A stretch of 64,000 nt of DNA from Streptomyces wuyuanensis (GCF_900103455.1 NZ_FNHI01000006.1:1-64000); one strand, 5' to 3'; positions 7,993 to 16,893 are shown, counted from the stretch's first letter. Notes: a model not told the origin generated them from the letters alone. Numbers and translations are program-made.

Positions 7993-8687
7993 GACGCCCC
8001 CGGATGGCTCCGGTGCAGATGCTGCATCTCGGCGAGCATCCGCCCGAACGACTCCGTGTGCAGGCCCTGGCGCCCGGCGCCGGCGGACCAGGCACCGGTG
8101 TCGGCGGTGTCCGGCACGGTCAGGGTGGCCCGCTTGAGCACGGTCGTGACCGACTCCAGCCAGGCCGACCGCAGTGCCTCCCGGTCCACGTCCAGCCCCT
8201 CGACGGGCTGGAACATCTCGCCGGTGAACCGCCAGAGGGCGTCGCAGGCACGCTGCATCCGCTCATGGCTCTCGGCGGTGCCGTCGCCCAGGCGCAGCGT
8301 CCACTGCTCCGCGTGGTCCTGGTGGTACGCGACCTCCTTGACGGCCTTCGCGGCGAGTCCGGTGAGCTCGCCGTCCCCCGCCGCCAGCTGCCCGTACAGC
8401 AGCCGCTGGTAGGTGGAGAAGTAGAGCTGGCGGGCGATGGTGTGCGCGAAGTCGCCGTTCGGCTGCTCCACCAGCTGGAGGTTCCGGAAGGCGCGCTCCT
8501 CGCGCAGATAGGCCAGTTCGTCCTCGTCGCCGACGAGGGAGAGCAGCGTCCGGGCCTGGCCCAGCAGGTCCAGCGCGATGTTGGCGAGGGCGACCTCTTC
8601 CTCCAGGACCGGGGCATGACCGGCCCACTCCCCCAGCCGGTGCGAGAGCACCAGCGCGTCGTCGCCCAGCGCGAGTGCGGCGGTCAC
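7986..8687 (-). CDS. paaC: 1,2-phenylacetyl-CoA epoxidase structural subunit PaaC
   Basis: A 233-residue ferritin-like helical subunit. Family segments LGDDALVLSHRLGEWAGHAP and VALANIALDLLGQARTLL are clear. PaaC pairs with PaaA as the non-catalytic scaffold of the di-iron epoxidase that forms the 1,2-epoxide of phenylacetyl-CoA. It overlaps paaB by four bases and paaD by seven, in the standard paaABCDE order. Confidence 0.95.
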   Translation of the reverse strand: MTAALALGDDALVLSHRLGEWAGHAPVLEEEVALANIALDLLGQARTLLSLVGDEDELAYLREERAFRNLQLVEQPNGDFAHTIARQLYFSTYQRLLYGQLAAGDGELTGLAAKAVKEVAYHQDHAEQWTLRLGDGTAESHERMQRACDALWRFTGEMFQPVEGLDVDREALRSAWLESVTTVLKRATLTVPDTADTGAWSAGAGRQGLHTESFGRMLAEMQHLHRSHPGASW

Positions 8688-8974
8688 AGGTGCTTCACCC
8701 CTTCCGGGATCTCGTAGAAGGTCGGATGGCGATAGGGCTTGTCGGCGGAGGGCTCGAAGAAGGGGTCCTTCTCGTCGGGCGACGAGGCGGTGATCGCCGT
8801 GGACGGGACGACCCAGATCGACACGCCCTCGTTGCGCCGGGTGTACAGGTCACGGGCGTTGCGGAGGGCCATCTCGGCGTCGGGCGCGTGCAGGCTGCCC
8901 GCGTGGGTGTGGGACAGTCCGCGGCGCGACCGCACGAAGACCTCCCACAGCGGCCAGTCCTTCGAGGTGTTCAT
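8684..8974 (-). CDS. paaB: 1,2-phenylacetyl-CoA epoxidase subunit PaaB
   Basis: A 96-residue subunit beginning [20 protein letters not shown], with the conserved [19 protein letters not shown] and a C-terminal [12 protein letters not shown]. PaaB bridges PaaAC units. The frame stays open far upstream, but the true start is ATG 8974, which overlaps the paaA stop by four bases and matches the family N-terminus. Confidence 0.95.
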   Translation of the reverse strand: MNTSKDWPLWEVFVRSRRGLSHTHAGSLHAPDAEMALRNARDLYTRRNEGVSIWVVPSTAITASSPDEKDPFFEPSADKPYRHPTFYEIPEGVKHL

Positions 8975-10005
8975 GCCGTCGCCTCCACCTGTGCCTCGCC
9001 GGACTTCGTGCCCGACCCTTCCGACGCTGCTGACTCGTGCGGTGCCCCCGAGCCGCCGGAGGCGCTCTTCGCGGCGTATGCCGCGGCCGCCTCGCGCACC
9101 CAGGCGCCTTCTTCGTGCGCCCTGCGGCGCTGGGTGATCCGCTGTTCGTTGCACGGTCCGTTGCCCTTGAGGACCTGCCGGAACTCTTCCCAGTCGATGG
9201 CGCCGAAGTCGTGGTGACCGCGCTCCTCGTTCCAGCGCAGGTCCGGGTCCGGCAGGGTCAGGCCCAGGGCCTCCGCCTGCGGGACGCAGATGTCGACGAA
9301 CCGCTGGCGCAGCTCGTCGTTGGAATGCCGCTTGATCTTCCAGGCCATGGACTGCGCGGAGTGGGCGGATGCGTCGTCCGGAGGGCCGAACATCATCAAG
9401 GAGGGCCACCACCAGCGGTTCACCGCGTCCTGGGCCATCTCGTGCTGGGCCTGCGTGCCCTGGGAGAGGGCCAGCAGCAGTTCGTACCCCTGGCGCTGGT
9501 GGAAGGACTCCTCCTTGCACACCCGGACCATCGCACGGGCGTACGGGCCGTAGGAGCAGCGGCACAGCGGAACCTGGTTGGTGATCGCGGCGCCGTCGAC
9601 CAGCCAGCCGATCGCGCCGACGTCGGCCCAGGTCAGCGTCGGGTAGTTGAAGATCGACGAGTACTTCTGGCGCCCCGAGTGGAGCTTGTCGAGCAGCTCG
9701 TCCCGGCTCGCACCGAGCGTCTCCGTCGCGCTGTACAGATACAGGCCGTGGCCGGCCTCGTCCTGGACCTTGGCCATGAGGATGGCCTTGCGGCGCAGGG
9801 AAGGCGCGCGGGTGATCCAGTTCGCCTCGGGCTGCATGCCGATGATCTCGGAGTGCGCGTGCTGCGCCATCTGGCGGATCAACGTTGCGCGGTAGTCGTC
9901 GGGCATCCAGTCGCGCGGCTCGATGCGCTCGTCGGCGGCCACGGCAGCGTCGAACCGCGCCTGGTACGTCGAAGCCGCAGCCGTCTCTGCTGTCACTGCC
10001 GTCAT
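8971..10005 (-). CDS. paaA: 1,2-phenylacetyl-CoA epoxidase catalytic subunit PaaA
   Basis: A 344-residue catalytic subunit with a ferritin-like di-iron site. Iron-ligand motifs are visible as [21 protein letters not shown] and [12 protein letters not shown]. It oxidises the aromatic ring of phenylacetyl-CoA, the committing step of aerobic phenylacetate breakdown. It is the first gene of paaABCDE; promoter and a PaaR-like operator lie at 10020-10075. paaK, paaF, paaG, paaJ and paaZ are not in the window, so the pathway is only partly encoded here. Confidence 0.96.
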   Translation of the reverse strand: MTAVTAETAAASTYQARFDAAVAADERIEPRDWMPDDYRATLIRQMAQHAHSEIIGMQPEANWITRAPSLRRKAILMAKVQDEAGHGLYLYSATETLGASRDELLDKLHSGRQKYSSIFNYPTLTWADVGAIGWLVDGAAITNQVPLCRCSYGPYARAMVRVCKEESFHQRQGYELLLALSQGTQAQHEMAQDAVNRWWWPSLMMFGPPDDASAHSAQSMAWKIKRHSNDELRQRFVDICVPQAEALGLTLPDPDLRWNEERGHHDFGAIDWEEFRQVLKGNGPCNEQRITQRRRAHEEGAWVREAAAAYAAKSASGGSGAPHESAASEGSGTKSGEAQVEATA

Positions 10006-10019
10006 CGGACTCCCTACCG

Positions 10020-10033
10020 ACCGATCGTTCGGT
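10020..10033. promoter_or_regulatory. PaaR-like operator at the paaA promoter
   Basis: ACCGATCGTTCGGT fits ACCG-NN-CG-NN-CGGT. Its complement, ACCGAACGATCGGT, is exactly the site at 14658-14671. It lies just downstream of the predicted paaA transcription start, where a bound repressor would block elongation. The pattern resembles, from memory, the palindrome reported for Corynebacterium PaaR. Confidence 0.75.
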
Positions 10034-10045
10034 TGAATGACTTCA

Positions 10046-10075
10046 ATGGTGAGTCGGCGGCCCGTAAGGTGTCAA
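10046..10075 (-). promoter_or_regulatory. Predicted paaA promoter
   Basis: On the minus strand a consensus TTGACA (10070-10075) is followed, after 18 bases, by CACCAT (10046-10051). This places the start near 10039, a few bases before the PaaR-like site. The -10 match is modest. Confidence 0.5.
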
Positions 10076-10076
10076 C

Positions 10077-10090
10077 CCTGTGGATAACCG
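10077..10090. promoter_or_regulatory. DnaA-box-like element CCTGTGGATAACCG
   Basis: It contains TGTGGATAA (complement TTATCCACA, the classical DnaA box) at 10079-10087, immediately upstream of the paaA -35 region and 28 bases before the DUF5819 start. The extended 14-mer recurs at 2117, 14695 (weaker) and 17468. Confidence 0.5.
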
Positions 10091-10117
10091 CAGTGGACCA
10101 ATGGGGAACGGGGCGGG

Positions 10118-11020
10118 ATGGACTCGTACGACGGCGACGGCGCCGCGCGCGCCGAGGCGGCTCCGCCCGCCGTGCCGGACGGGATACGCGAAGCGGGCAG
10201 CTCAGACGGCTCGACCGGCCCGGACGGGCACGTTGCGACGACCGGTTCGGACGCCACCGGTGAGCCGGACGGAACCGGCCCCGCGGGCCGCCCCGACGGC
10301 GCCGGTGAACCGGGCGAGGCGCCGCAGCGGCAGCGCCCGGCCGGCGGGATCGCGTCCCTCTCCCTGCCCTACCAGGTCGTGGCCGCCGTCGCCCTCGGGA
10401 TCGTCGCCGTCTTCACCTGCGTCCACCTGGCCATGGTGTTCCTGCACGTCGCGCCGTCGAACACACTGACCAAGCAGCACGGCAAGGGCGTCGACGAGTG
10501 GATCTACCCCGAGTTCGAGCAGAACTGGAAGCTCTTCGCGCCCAACCCGCTCCAGCAGAACATCGCGGTCCAGGTGCGCGCCGAGATCACCGGCCGTGAC
10601 GGAAGCCGCCGGACGAGCGACTGGATCGACCTCTCGGCCGAGGACGGCGAGGCGATCCGGGGCAACCTCCTCCCCAGCCATGTGCACCAGAACGAACTCC
10701 GCCGGGGCTGGGACTTCTACGCCAACTCGCACACCGACGGCAACAAGCCCAACGGCCTGCGCGGCCAGCTCTCCGAGCGCTACGTCCGCCGCATCGTGAT
10801 GACGCGCCTGGACAACCACGACCTGGGCGGACGCGTCGAGCGCATACAGCTCCGCTCCTCCACCCGCTCCGTCAAGGCACCGCTGTGGAGCCGCGAGAAG
10901 ATCGACACCCGTCCCTACTACCGGGTGCTCCCCTGGTGGACGGTGACCTCCGCCGATCTGCCCCTCGACGTGCGCAACGGAGCGACGGACGCCCCGAGCG
11001 ACGAGGAGGCGAGCCGGTGA
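10118..11020 (+). CDS. DUF5819 family membrane protein
   Basis: A 300-residue protein of unknown function. Residues 1-75 are disordered and rich in Gly, Pro, Asp and Ala. One transmembrane helix follows at about 88-112 (VVAAVALGIVAVFTCVHLAMVFL). The extracytoplasmic domain contains the family signature FEQNWKLFAPNPLQQNIAVQ, then LDNHDLGG and PYYRVLPWW. DUF5819 genes habitually precede HTTM genes in actinobacteria, and here the stop overlaps the HTTM start by four bases, implying a two-protein membrane complex. Single N-terminal helix with most of the chain outside is inferred from charge distribution. Confidence 0.82.
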   Translation: MDSYDGDGAARAEAAPPAVPDGIREAGSSDGSTGPDGHVATTGSDATGEPDGTGPAGRPDGAGEPGEAPQRQRPAGGIASLSLPYQVVAAVALGIVAVFTCVHLAMVFLHVAPSNTLTKQHGKGVDEWIYPEFEQNWKLFAPNPLQQNIAVQVRAEITGRDGSRRTSDWIDLSAEDGEAIRGNLLPSHVHQNELRRGWDFYANSHTDGNKPNGLRGQLSERYVRRIVMTRLDNHDLGGRVERIQLRSSTRSVKAPLWSREKIDTRPYYRVLPWWTVTSADLPLDVRNGATDAPSDEEASR

Positions 11021-12210
11021 CCCGGCCACTCGACCGCGGGCTCGCGGCTGCCGTCCAGCGGGTGACCTCGACGACCCTCGGGCCGTACCAGAGCGCGATC
11101 GTCCGTATCGGCTTCTCCCTGACCTGGCTGCTCTTCCTGCTCCGCGAGTTCCCGCACCGCCGGGAGCTGTACGGCCCGGACGGCCCCTGGGGCTGGGACA
11201 TGGCCCAGCAGCTCATCGCCGAGAACCACGCCTTCACCGCGCTCATGTGGTCCGACACCGCCCTCTGGTTCGAGGCCGTGTACGCCGTCGCGGTGCTGTC
11301 CAGCCTGCTGCTGCTGCTCGGCTGGCGCACCCGCACCATGTCGGTGGTCTTCATGGTCGGTGTGCTGTCGCTGCAGAACCGGTCGATCTTCATGGGCGAC
11401 GGCGGCGACAACGTGATCCACCTGATGGCCATCTATCTGGTGTTCACCCGCTGCGGCCGGGTCTGGTCCGCGGACGCCCGGCGGGCGCGGCGCAGGACGG
11501 AGCCGGACCGGTCGCAGGACCGCTGGGGACCGGTGCTCTGGACGGTGCTCGGTCTGCTGCTCCTCGTCGGGACGCTCACGCACCGGGTCGGTGGCGAGTG
11601 GTGGATGGCCCTCCTGCTCTGGGGGCTGTGGGTCTCCCAGGGCGTCTGGTGGGCGGTGAACCGCCACGCACCGGACAGCGAGCACCGCACCCTTCTCGAC
11701 GTGCTCGCCAACCTGGCACACAACGCCGCCCTCGTCGTGATCATGGCGGAGGTCTGCCTGATCTACGCCACGGCGGGCTGGTACAAGATCCAGGGCTCCC
11801 GGTGGCAGGACGGCAGCGCGCTCTACTACCCGCTCAAGCTCGACTACTTCACGCCCTGGCCGGCGCTGTCCGACCTCCTCGCCAACAGCGGGCTGGTCGT
11901 GATGGTGCTGACCTACGGCACGGTGCTCGTGCAGGTCGCGTTTCCCTTCACGCTCTTCAACCGGAAGGTCAAGAACGTCCTGCTGGTGGCGATGATGCTG
12001 GAGCACGCCGGCATCGCCCTCCTGCTCGGTCTGCCCTTCTTCTCGCTCGCGATGATCGCCGCCGACGCGGTCTTCCTGCCCACGTCCTTCCTGCGCCGGC
12101 TCGGCGGCTGGGTGACGGGTGCCCGGGACAGGGTGCTGCGGCGGGCGGTACGGATTCCCGAGCAGCGCGCTACGCCCGAGGAGCAGGCCACCCGTACCCT
12201 CGTCGGGTGA
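11017..12210 (+). CDS. HTTM-domain multi-spanning membrane protein (gamma-carboxylase-like)
   Basis: A 397-residue protein with about eight to ten hydrophobic helices. HTTM hallmarks are present: RIGFSLTWLLFLLREFPHRR in the first helix, GDGGDNVIHLMAIYLVF, then AGWYKIQGSRWQDGSALYY, and a late EHAGIALLLGLPFFSLAMIA. HTTM is the membrane fold shared with vitamin K-dependent gamma-glutamyl carboxylase; activity of the bacterial branch is unknown. I start at GTG 11017 (GTGA overlap with DUF5819) rather than at an upstream frame extension. Its own stop overlaps the next gene by four bases, so three genes are coupled. Confidence 0.85.
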   Translation: MTRPLDRGLAAAVQRVTSTTLGPYQSAIVRIGFSLTWLLFLLREFPHRRELYGPDGPWGWDMAQQLIAENHAFTALMWSDTALWFEAVYAVAVLSSLLLLLGWRTRTMSVVFMVGVLSLQNRSIFMGDGGDNVIHLMAIYLVFTRCGRVWSADARRARRRTEPDRSQDRWGPVLWTVLGLLLLVGTLTHRVGGEWWMALLLWGLWVSQGVWWAVNRHAPDSEHRTLLDVLANLAHNAALVVIMAEVCLIYATAGWYKIQGSRWQDGSALYYPLKLDYFTPWPALSDLLANSGLVVMVLTYGTVLVQVAFPFTLFNRKVKNVLLVAMMLEHAGIALLLGLPFFSLAMIAADAVFLPTSFLRRLGGWVTGARDRVLRRAVRIPEQRATPEEQATRTLVG

Positions 12211-12866
12211 GCACCGAGACCCAGGAACCCGTTCAGTACGACGACGGCTACGGCGCGGAGGTGGGCGTCGGGCCCCATCCGGCCCCGTGGCCGGAGGGGG
12301 CGCCCTACGATCCCGAGCTGCTCGCGCACGGGGACCGGCGCAATGTGGTCGACCGTTACCGGTACTGGACGCGGGAGGCGATCGTCGCCGACCTGGACAC
12401 CCGGCGGCACGACTTCCATGTGGCCGTGGAGAACTGGGGCCACGACTTCAACATCGGCTCTGTGGTCAGGACCGCCAACGCCTTCCTGGCCAAGGAGATC
12501 CACATCGTGGGGCGGCGGCGCTGGAACCGGCGCGGTGCGATGGTCACCGACCGCTACCAGCATGTGCGCCACCACCCGGACACCGAGTCCCTGACCGCCT
12601 GGGCGGCCGCCGAGGATCTCCCGATCATCGGGATCGACAATCTGCCCGGCGCGGTCCCGCTGGAGCGGACCGTGCTCCCGCGTCGCTGTGTGCTCCTCTT
12701 CGGCCAGGAAGGCCCCGGACTCACCGAGGAGGCGCGGAAGCACGCCGCCATGGTGTGCTCCATCGCCCAGTTCGGCTCGACCCGCTCGATCAACGCCGGT
12801 GCCGCGGCCGCGATCGCCATGCACTCCTGGATACAGCGGTACGCGGACGTCCCGCCGGTGTGCTGA
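12207..12866 (+). CDS. SPOUT (TrmH/SpoU) family RNA 2'-O-methyltransferase
   Basis: A 219-residue protein with an N-terminal extension of about 75 residues before the trefoil-knot domain. The three SpoU motifs are intact: HDFNIGSVVRTANAF (motif 1), VLLFGQEGPGL (motif 2) and FGSTRSINAGAAAAIAM (motif 3). It should methylate a ribose in tRNA or rRNA using S-adenosylmethionine; the exact position is not predictable. The GTG start overlaps the HTTM stop by four bases. A cytoplasmic RNA enzyme coupled to a membrane pair is odd and may simply reflect compact packing. Confidence 0.88.
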   Translation: MSTETQEPVQYDDGYGAEVGVGPHPAPWPEGAPYDPELLAHGDRRNVVDRYRYWTREAIVADLDTRRHDFHVAVENWGHDFNIGSVVRTANAFLAKEIHIVGRRRWNRRGAMVTDRYQHVRHHPDTESLTAWAAAEDLPIIGIDNLPGAVPLERTVLPRRCVLLFGQEGPGLTEEARKHAAMVCSIAQFGSTRSINAGAAAAIAMHSWIQRYADVPPVC

Positions 12867-12890
12867 CCCGCCCATGAGCGGGACCGACCG

Positions 12891-12924
12891 CCGGCCCGGC
12901 CCGCTCAAGCGGGCCGCGGGCCGG
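12891..12924. terminator. GC-rich hairpin between convergent SPOUT gene and paaN
   Basis: Outer CCGGCCCG (12891-12898) pairs with CGGGCCGG (12917-12924) and inner GCCCGC with GCGGGC around a TCAA loop, with a small internal asymmetry. It would serve both converging genes. Confidence 0.6.
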
Positions 12925-12941
12925 ACGGCAGGGCCCGGAGG

Positions 12942-14603
12942 TCAGGCCTGGCGGCGGATCTCCACCATGCGGAAGCGGTTCGAGACGAAGGCGCCGTCGC
13001 ACAGAGCCGCATTGGCCGCAGGGTTGCCGCCGGAGCCGTGGAAGTCCGAGAACGCCGCCGTCTGGTTCACATAGACCCCGCCGGTGAGGTTCAGGGAGAG
13101 CTGCGCCGACTCCTCCAGGCAGACCTCCTCGATCGCGCGCTCGGTGTCCGCCGAGGTCGTGTAAGCGCCGACCGTCATCGCGCCCTGGTCGCGCACCGTG
13201 CGGCGTAGCAGGTCGAGGGCGTCGCTCGTCGAGTCGACGGCGACGGCGAAGGACACCGGCCCGAAGCACTCGGACATGAACGCCGCCTCGTCGTCGGGCT
13301 TGGCGCCGTCCAGCTTCACGATCACGGGCGTGCGGACGACGGCGTCGGGGAACTCCGGATTGGCGACCTCGCGCGAGGGCAGCGCGACCTCGCCGAGACC
13401 CGCCGCGGCCTCGAGCCGGGACTTCACGTCCGGATTCACCAGGGCGCCCAGCAGGGCGTTCGCCCTGCCGTCGTCGCCGAGCAGGCCGCTGACGGAGGCC
13501 GCGAGGTCCGCGACCACCTCGTCGTACGACTTGGGGCCCGCGTCCGTGGTGATGCCGTCGCGCGGGATGAGCAGGTTCTGCGGGGTGGTGCACATCTGGC
13601 CGCTGTACAGGGACAGCGAGAACGCCAGGTTCGAGAGCATGCCCTTGTAGTCGTCGGTGGAGTCGATCACCACCGTGTTGACGCCGGCCTTCTCCGTGTA
13701 GACCTGGGCCTGCCGGGCGTGCTCCTCCAGCCAGTCGCCGAACTCGGTCGACCCGGTGTAGTCGATGATCTTGATCTCCGGCCGGAGCGCGAGGGTCTTC
13801 GCGATGCCCTCGCCCGGGCGCTCGGCGGCCAGGGCCACCAGGTTCGGGTCGAAGCCCGCCTCGCCCAGCACCTCGCGGGCGATCCGGACCGTCATGGCGA
13901 GGGGGAGGATCGCGCGCGGGTGGGGCTTCACCAGCACGGGGTTGCCGGTGGCCAGCGAGGCGAACAGGCCAGGGTAGCCGTTCCACGTCGGGAAGGTGTT
14001 GCAGCCGATGAGCAGCGCGATGCCGCGCGGGGCCGCCGTGAAGACCTTCCGCAGCTCCAGCGGGTCACGCTTGCCCTGGGGCTTGGACCAGTCGACGCCC
14101 TGCGGCGTGCGCGTCTGCTCCTCGTAGGCGTACGCCACCGCCTCCAGGCCGCGGTCCTGGGCGTGCGGGCCGCCGGCCTGGAGCGCCATCATGAACGCCT
14201 GCCCGCTCGTGTGCATGACGGCGTGGGCGAACTCATGGGTGCGGGCGCTGATCCGCGAAAGGATCTCCAGACAGACCAGGGCGCGCGTCTCGGGACCCGC
14301 GTCGCGCCAGGCCGCCATGCCCGCGCGCATCGCGGGCAGCAGGACGTCGAGGTCGGGGTGCGGGTACTCGACGCCCAGCTCGGGGCCGTACGGCGACACC
14401 TCCGCGCCGGTCCAGCCGTCGGTGCCGGGCTGGTCGAGCTCGAAACGGGAGCCGAGCAGGGCCTGGTACGCCGCGAGGCCGTCGGCCGCGCCGGTCTCGC
14501 CGTAGGCCTTCGGGTGCTCGGGATGGGGCGACCAGTACGCCCGGGAGCGGATCGCCTCGAGAGCCCGGTCGAGCGTCGGCCGGTGGGTCTCGGTCAGCTG
14601 CAT
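12942..14603 (-). CDS. paaN: Phenylacetic acid degradation protein PaaN (aldehyde dehydrogenase type)
   Basis: A 553-residue member of the aldehyde dehydrogenase superfamily, shorter than the fused PaaZ/PaaN proteins because it has no C-terminal MaoC hydratase domain. The cofactor site region GCNTFPTWNGYPGLFASLAT and NPVLVKPHP, and the nucleophile Cys in YSGQMCTTPQNLL, are visible. In the pathway it would oxidise the ring-opened semialdehyde, with a separate enoyl hydratase needed for ring opening. ATG 14603 is preceded by GAGGAG. It is divergent from paaH across the shared PaaR-like site, confirming the pathway assignment. Confidence 0.9.
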   Translation of the reverse strand: MQLTETHRPTLDRALEAIRSRAYWSPHPEHPKAYGETGAADGLAAYQALLGSRFELDQPGTDGWTGAEVSPYGPELGVEYPHPDLDVLLPAMRAGMAAWRDAGPETRALVCLEILSRISARTHEFAHAVMHTSGQAFMMALQAGGPHAQDRGLEAVAYAYEEQTRTPQGVDWSKPQGKRDPLELRKVFTAAPRGIALLIGCNTFPTWNGYPGLFASLATGNPVLVKPHPRAILPLAMTVRIAREVLGEAGFDPNLVALAAERPGEGIAKTLALRPEIKIIDYTGSTEFGDWLEEHARQAQVYTEKAGVNTVVIDSTDDYKGMLSNLAFSLSLYSGQMCTTPQNLLIPRDGITTDAGPKSYDEVVADLAASVSGLLGDDGRANALLGALVNPDVKSRLEAAAGLGEVALPSREVANPEFPDAVVRTPVIVKLDGAKPDDEAAFMSECFGPVSFAVAVDSTSDALDLLRRTVRDQGAMTVGAYTTSADTERAIEEVCLEESAQLSLNLTGGVYVNQTAAFSDFHGSGGNPAANAALCDGAFVSNRFRMVEIRRQA

Positions 14604-14651
14604 GAAAGACCAACTCCTCGGTGAGCTGGGCAGGGGAACGCGGACAGAGTT

Positions 14652-14679
14652 AGAGTAACCGAACGATCGGTCGGGACAA
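14652..14679 (-). promoter_or_regulatory. Predicted paaN promoter with operator in the spacer
   Basis: Minus-strand TTGTCC (14674-14679) and TACTCT (14652-14657) are separated by 16 bases. The PaaR-like palindrome 14658-14671 lies entirely between them, so repressor and RNA polymerase would compete directly. Confidence 0.5.
14658..14671. promoter_or_regulatory. PaaR-like operator between divergent paaN and paaH
   Basis: ACCGAACGATCGGT is the exact complement of the site at paaA. One site can control both divergent genes. paaH is followed at once by the TetR gene, which closes an autoregulatory loop. Confidence 0.78.
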
Positions 14680-14694
14680 GGGGGGTCCGCAGAT

Positions 14695-14709
14695 CCTGTG
14701 GATGACTCG
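14695..14709. promoter_or_regulatory. Weaker DnaA-box-like element CCTGTGGATGACTCG
   Basis: It contains TGTGGATGA (14697-14705), one step from the classical box, in the paaH leader 23 bases upstream of its ATG. It is the most degenerate of the four related elements. Confidence 0.35.
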
Positions 14710-14727
14710 TAGGGGAGGATCACTGCC

Positions 14728-16278
14728 ATGACCGTCACCGACGCCGCCGGCGGCCCGAGCGGCACCGACGCCATCGCGCCCAGTCGCACCGTCGCCGTCG
14801 TGGGCGCGGGCACCATGGGGCAGGGCATCGCGCAGGTCGCGCTGCTCGCCGGCCATCGCGTACGCCTCCACGACGTCGCCCCCGGCCAGGCGGAGACCGG
14901 TGCGGACGCGATCCTGAGCCGCCTGGAGCGGCTGGTCGAGAAGGGGCGGCTGGAGGAGGACGCCCGCGGTGCGGCGGCCCTCCGGCTGGAGCGCACGACG
15001 GAGATCGCCGAGCTCGCGGACAGCGCCCTGGTCATCGAGGCCGTCGTCGAGGACCTCGCCGTCAAGCAGCAGCTCTTCCGCGCCCTGGAGGAGGTCGTCG
15101 CGGACGACTGCCTCCTCGCCACCAACACCTCCTCGCTGTCCGTCACCGCCATCGCGGGCGCGCTGCGACGGCCCGGCCGATTCGTCGGGCTGCACTTCTT
15201 CAACCCGGCGCCGCTGCTCCCGCTGGTCGAGGTCGTCAGCGGCTTCGCCACCGCCGAGGACGCGGCCGCCCGGGCCTACGAGACGGCGAGGGCCTGGGGC
15301 AAGACCCCGGTCCGCTGCGCCGACACCCCCGGCTTCATCGTCAACCGCATCGCCCGGCCGTTCTACGCCGAGGCCTTCGCGGTCCACGAGGAGCGCGGCG
15401 CGGACCCCGCCACCATCGACGCCGTCCTGCGGGAGTGCGGCGGATTCAGGATGGGTCCGTTCGAGCTCACCGACCTGATCGGCCAGGACGTCAACGAGGC
15501 GGTCACCCGCTCCGTGTGGGAGGCGTTCTTCCGGAGCCCCAAGTTCTCGCCCTCGCTCGCCCAGCGCCGCCTTGTCGAGTCCGGCCGTCTGGGCCGCAAG
15601 TCGGCCCACGGGTGGTACCCGTACGAGGACGGCGCGGAGCGACCCGAGCCGCACACCGCACCGGCGACCGAGCCGCCGCCGCACATCACCGTGGAGGGCG
15701 ACCTCGGCCCTGCGCAGGCGCTGGTCGGTCTGTGCCGGGAGGCCGGCATCACCGTGCACGAGGAGGACGAGGACCACGGGACCCGCATCCTGCTCCCGAG
15801 CGGCGGGCAGCTCGCGCTCGCGGACGGACAGACGTCGGCCGAGTTCCGTGACGTCGTCTACTTCGACCTGGCCCTCGACTACCGGACGGCGACGAGGATC
15901 GCCCTGTCCGCGTCCGAGGTCACCGGCTGGGAGACTCTGCGGCAGTCGATCGGCCTGTTCCAGGCCCTGGGCAAGAAGGTCAGCGTCATCGGCGACGTGC
16001 CGGGCATGATCGTCGCGCGGACGGTCGCGATGCTCGTGGACGCCGCGGCCGACGCCGTCGCCAAGGGAGCCGCGTCCCCGGAGGACATCGACACCGCCAT
16101 GCGGCTCGGGGTCAACTACCCGGTCGGCCCGGTGGAGTGGGGTCACCGGCTGGGCCGCGCCTGGGCGCACGAACTCCTCGACGAGCTCCACGCGCGCGTG
16201 CCGACCGGCCGCTATGCGCCGTCCCTGGGCCTCTACCGCCAGTCGTACGTCCGGATGAAGGGCGACCAGTCCTCATGA
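14728..16278 (+). CDS. paaH: 3-hydroxyacyl-CoA dehydrogenase, phenylacetate pathway (PaaH)
   Basis: A 516-residue NAD-dependent dehydrogenase with the Rossmann motif VAVVGAGTMGQGIAQVALLAG at about residues 23-42, the catalytic-region segment GLHFFNPAPLLPLVEVV, and NRIARPFYAEAF. A second, divergent 3HCDH C-terminal domain ends the protein, as in PaaH/PaaC-type enzymes, which oxidise 3-hydroxyadipyl-CoA to 3-oxoadipyl-CoA. GGGGAGG precedes ATG 14728. It overlaps the TetR gene by four bases and is divergent from paaN. Confidence 0.92.
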   Translation: MTVTDAAGGPSGTDAIAPSRTVAVVGAGTMGQGIAQVALLAGHRVRLHDVAPGQAETGADAILSRLERLVEKGRLEEDARGAAALRLERTTEIAELADSALVIEAVVEDLAVKQQLFRALEEVVADDCLLATNTSSLSVTAIAGALRRPGRFVGLHFFNPAPLLPLVEVVSGFATAEDAAARAYETARAWGKTPVRCADTPGFIVNRIARPFYAEAFAVHEERGADPATIDAVLRECGGFRMGPFELTDLIGQDVNEAVTRSVWEAFFRSPKFSPSLAQRRLVESGRLGRKSAHGWYPYEDGAERPEPHTAPATEPPPHITVEGDLGPAQALVGLCREAGITVHEEDEDHGTRILLPSGGQLALADGQTSAEFRDVVYFDLALDYRTATRIALSASEVTGWETLRQSIGLFQALGKKVSVIGDVPGMIVARTVAMLVDAAADAVAKGAASPEDIDTAMRLGVNYPVGPVEWGHRLGRAWAHELLDELHARVPTGRYAPSLGLYRQSYVRMKGDQSS

Positions 16279-16868
16279 CGACCCCCAAGCGCGACACCTA
16301 CACCCCGGAGACACTGCTGGCCGTCGCCGTCGGGGTCTTCAACGAACGCGGCTACGACGGCACGTCCATGGAGCACCTCTCGAAGGCCGCGGGCATCTCG
16401 AAGTCGTCGATATACCACCATGTGTCCGGCAAGGAGGAGCTGCTGAGGCGGGCCGTCAGCCGTGCCCTCGACGGGCTCTTCGGGATCCTCGAGGAGCCGG
16501 GCGCGACGCGCGGACGGGCGCTGGAACGGGTCGAGTACGTGACGCGCCGCACCGTAGAGGTGCTGATGGCGGAGCTGCCGTACGTGACGCTGCTGCTGCG
16601 GGTCCGGGGCAACACCAGGACCGAGCGATGGGCCATGGAACGGCGCCGCGAGTTCGACCACCGGGTCGCCGACCTGCTCAAGGCGGCTGCGGCGGACGGC
16701 GATCTGCGCGCGGACATGGACACGAGACTGGCGACGCGGCTGCTGTTCGGCATGGTCAACTCCCTGGTGGAGTGGTACCGGCCGCAGGCGGGCACCGGCT
16801 ACGACCGGCAGCAGGTCGCCGACGCGGTGGTCCGGCTGGCCTTCGACGGGCTGCGCACGGCGTCCTGA
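16275..16868 (+). CDS. paaR: TetR-family regulator, probable PaaR repressor
   Basis: A 197-residue regulator. The N-terminal helix-turn-helix is clear (VFNERGYDGTSMEHLSKAAG, then SKSSIYHHVSGKEELLRRAV), and a helical ligand domain follows. I start at ATG 16275, which overlaps the paaH stop; longer frames would run into paaH. The coupling to paaH and three matching palindromes at paaA, paaN/paaH and bkd make it the likely phenylacetyl-CoA-responsive repressor. The effector is inferred from the Corynebacterium and Thermus PaaR families. Confidence 0.85.
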   Translation: MTTPKRDTYTPETLLAVAVGVFNERGYDGTSMEHLSKAAGISKSSIYHHVSGKEELLRRAVSRALDGLFGILEEPGATRGRALERVEYVTRRTVEVLMAELPYVTLLLRVRGNTRTERWAMERRREFDHRVADLLKAAAADGDLRADMDTRLATRLLFGMVNSLVEWYRPQAGTGYDRQQVADAVVRLAFDGLRTAS

Positions 16869-16893
16869 GCCGGCGGCGAGGGCCTTCCGGACC

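Noticed and set aside
6439..16868. Complete phenylacetate pathway island acquired by transfer
   Set aside because: paaK, paaF, paaG, paaJ and a ring-opening hydratase are missing, there are no mobile elements or tRNA junctions, and base composition looks like the flanks.
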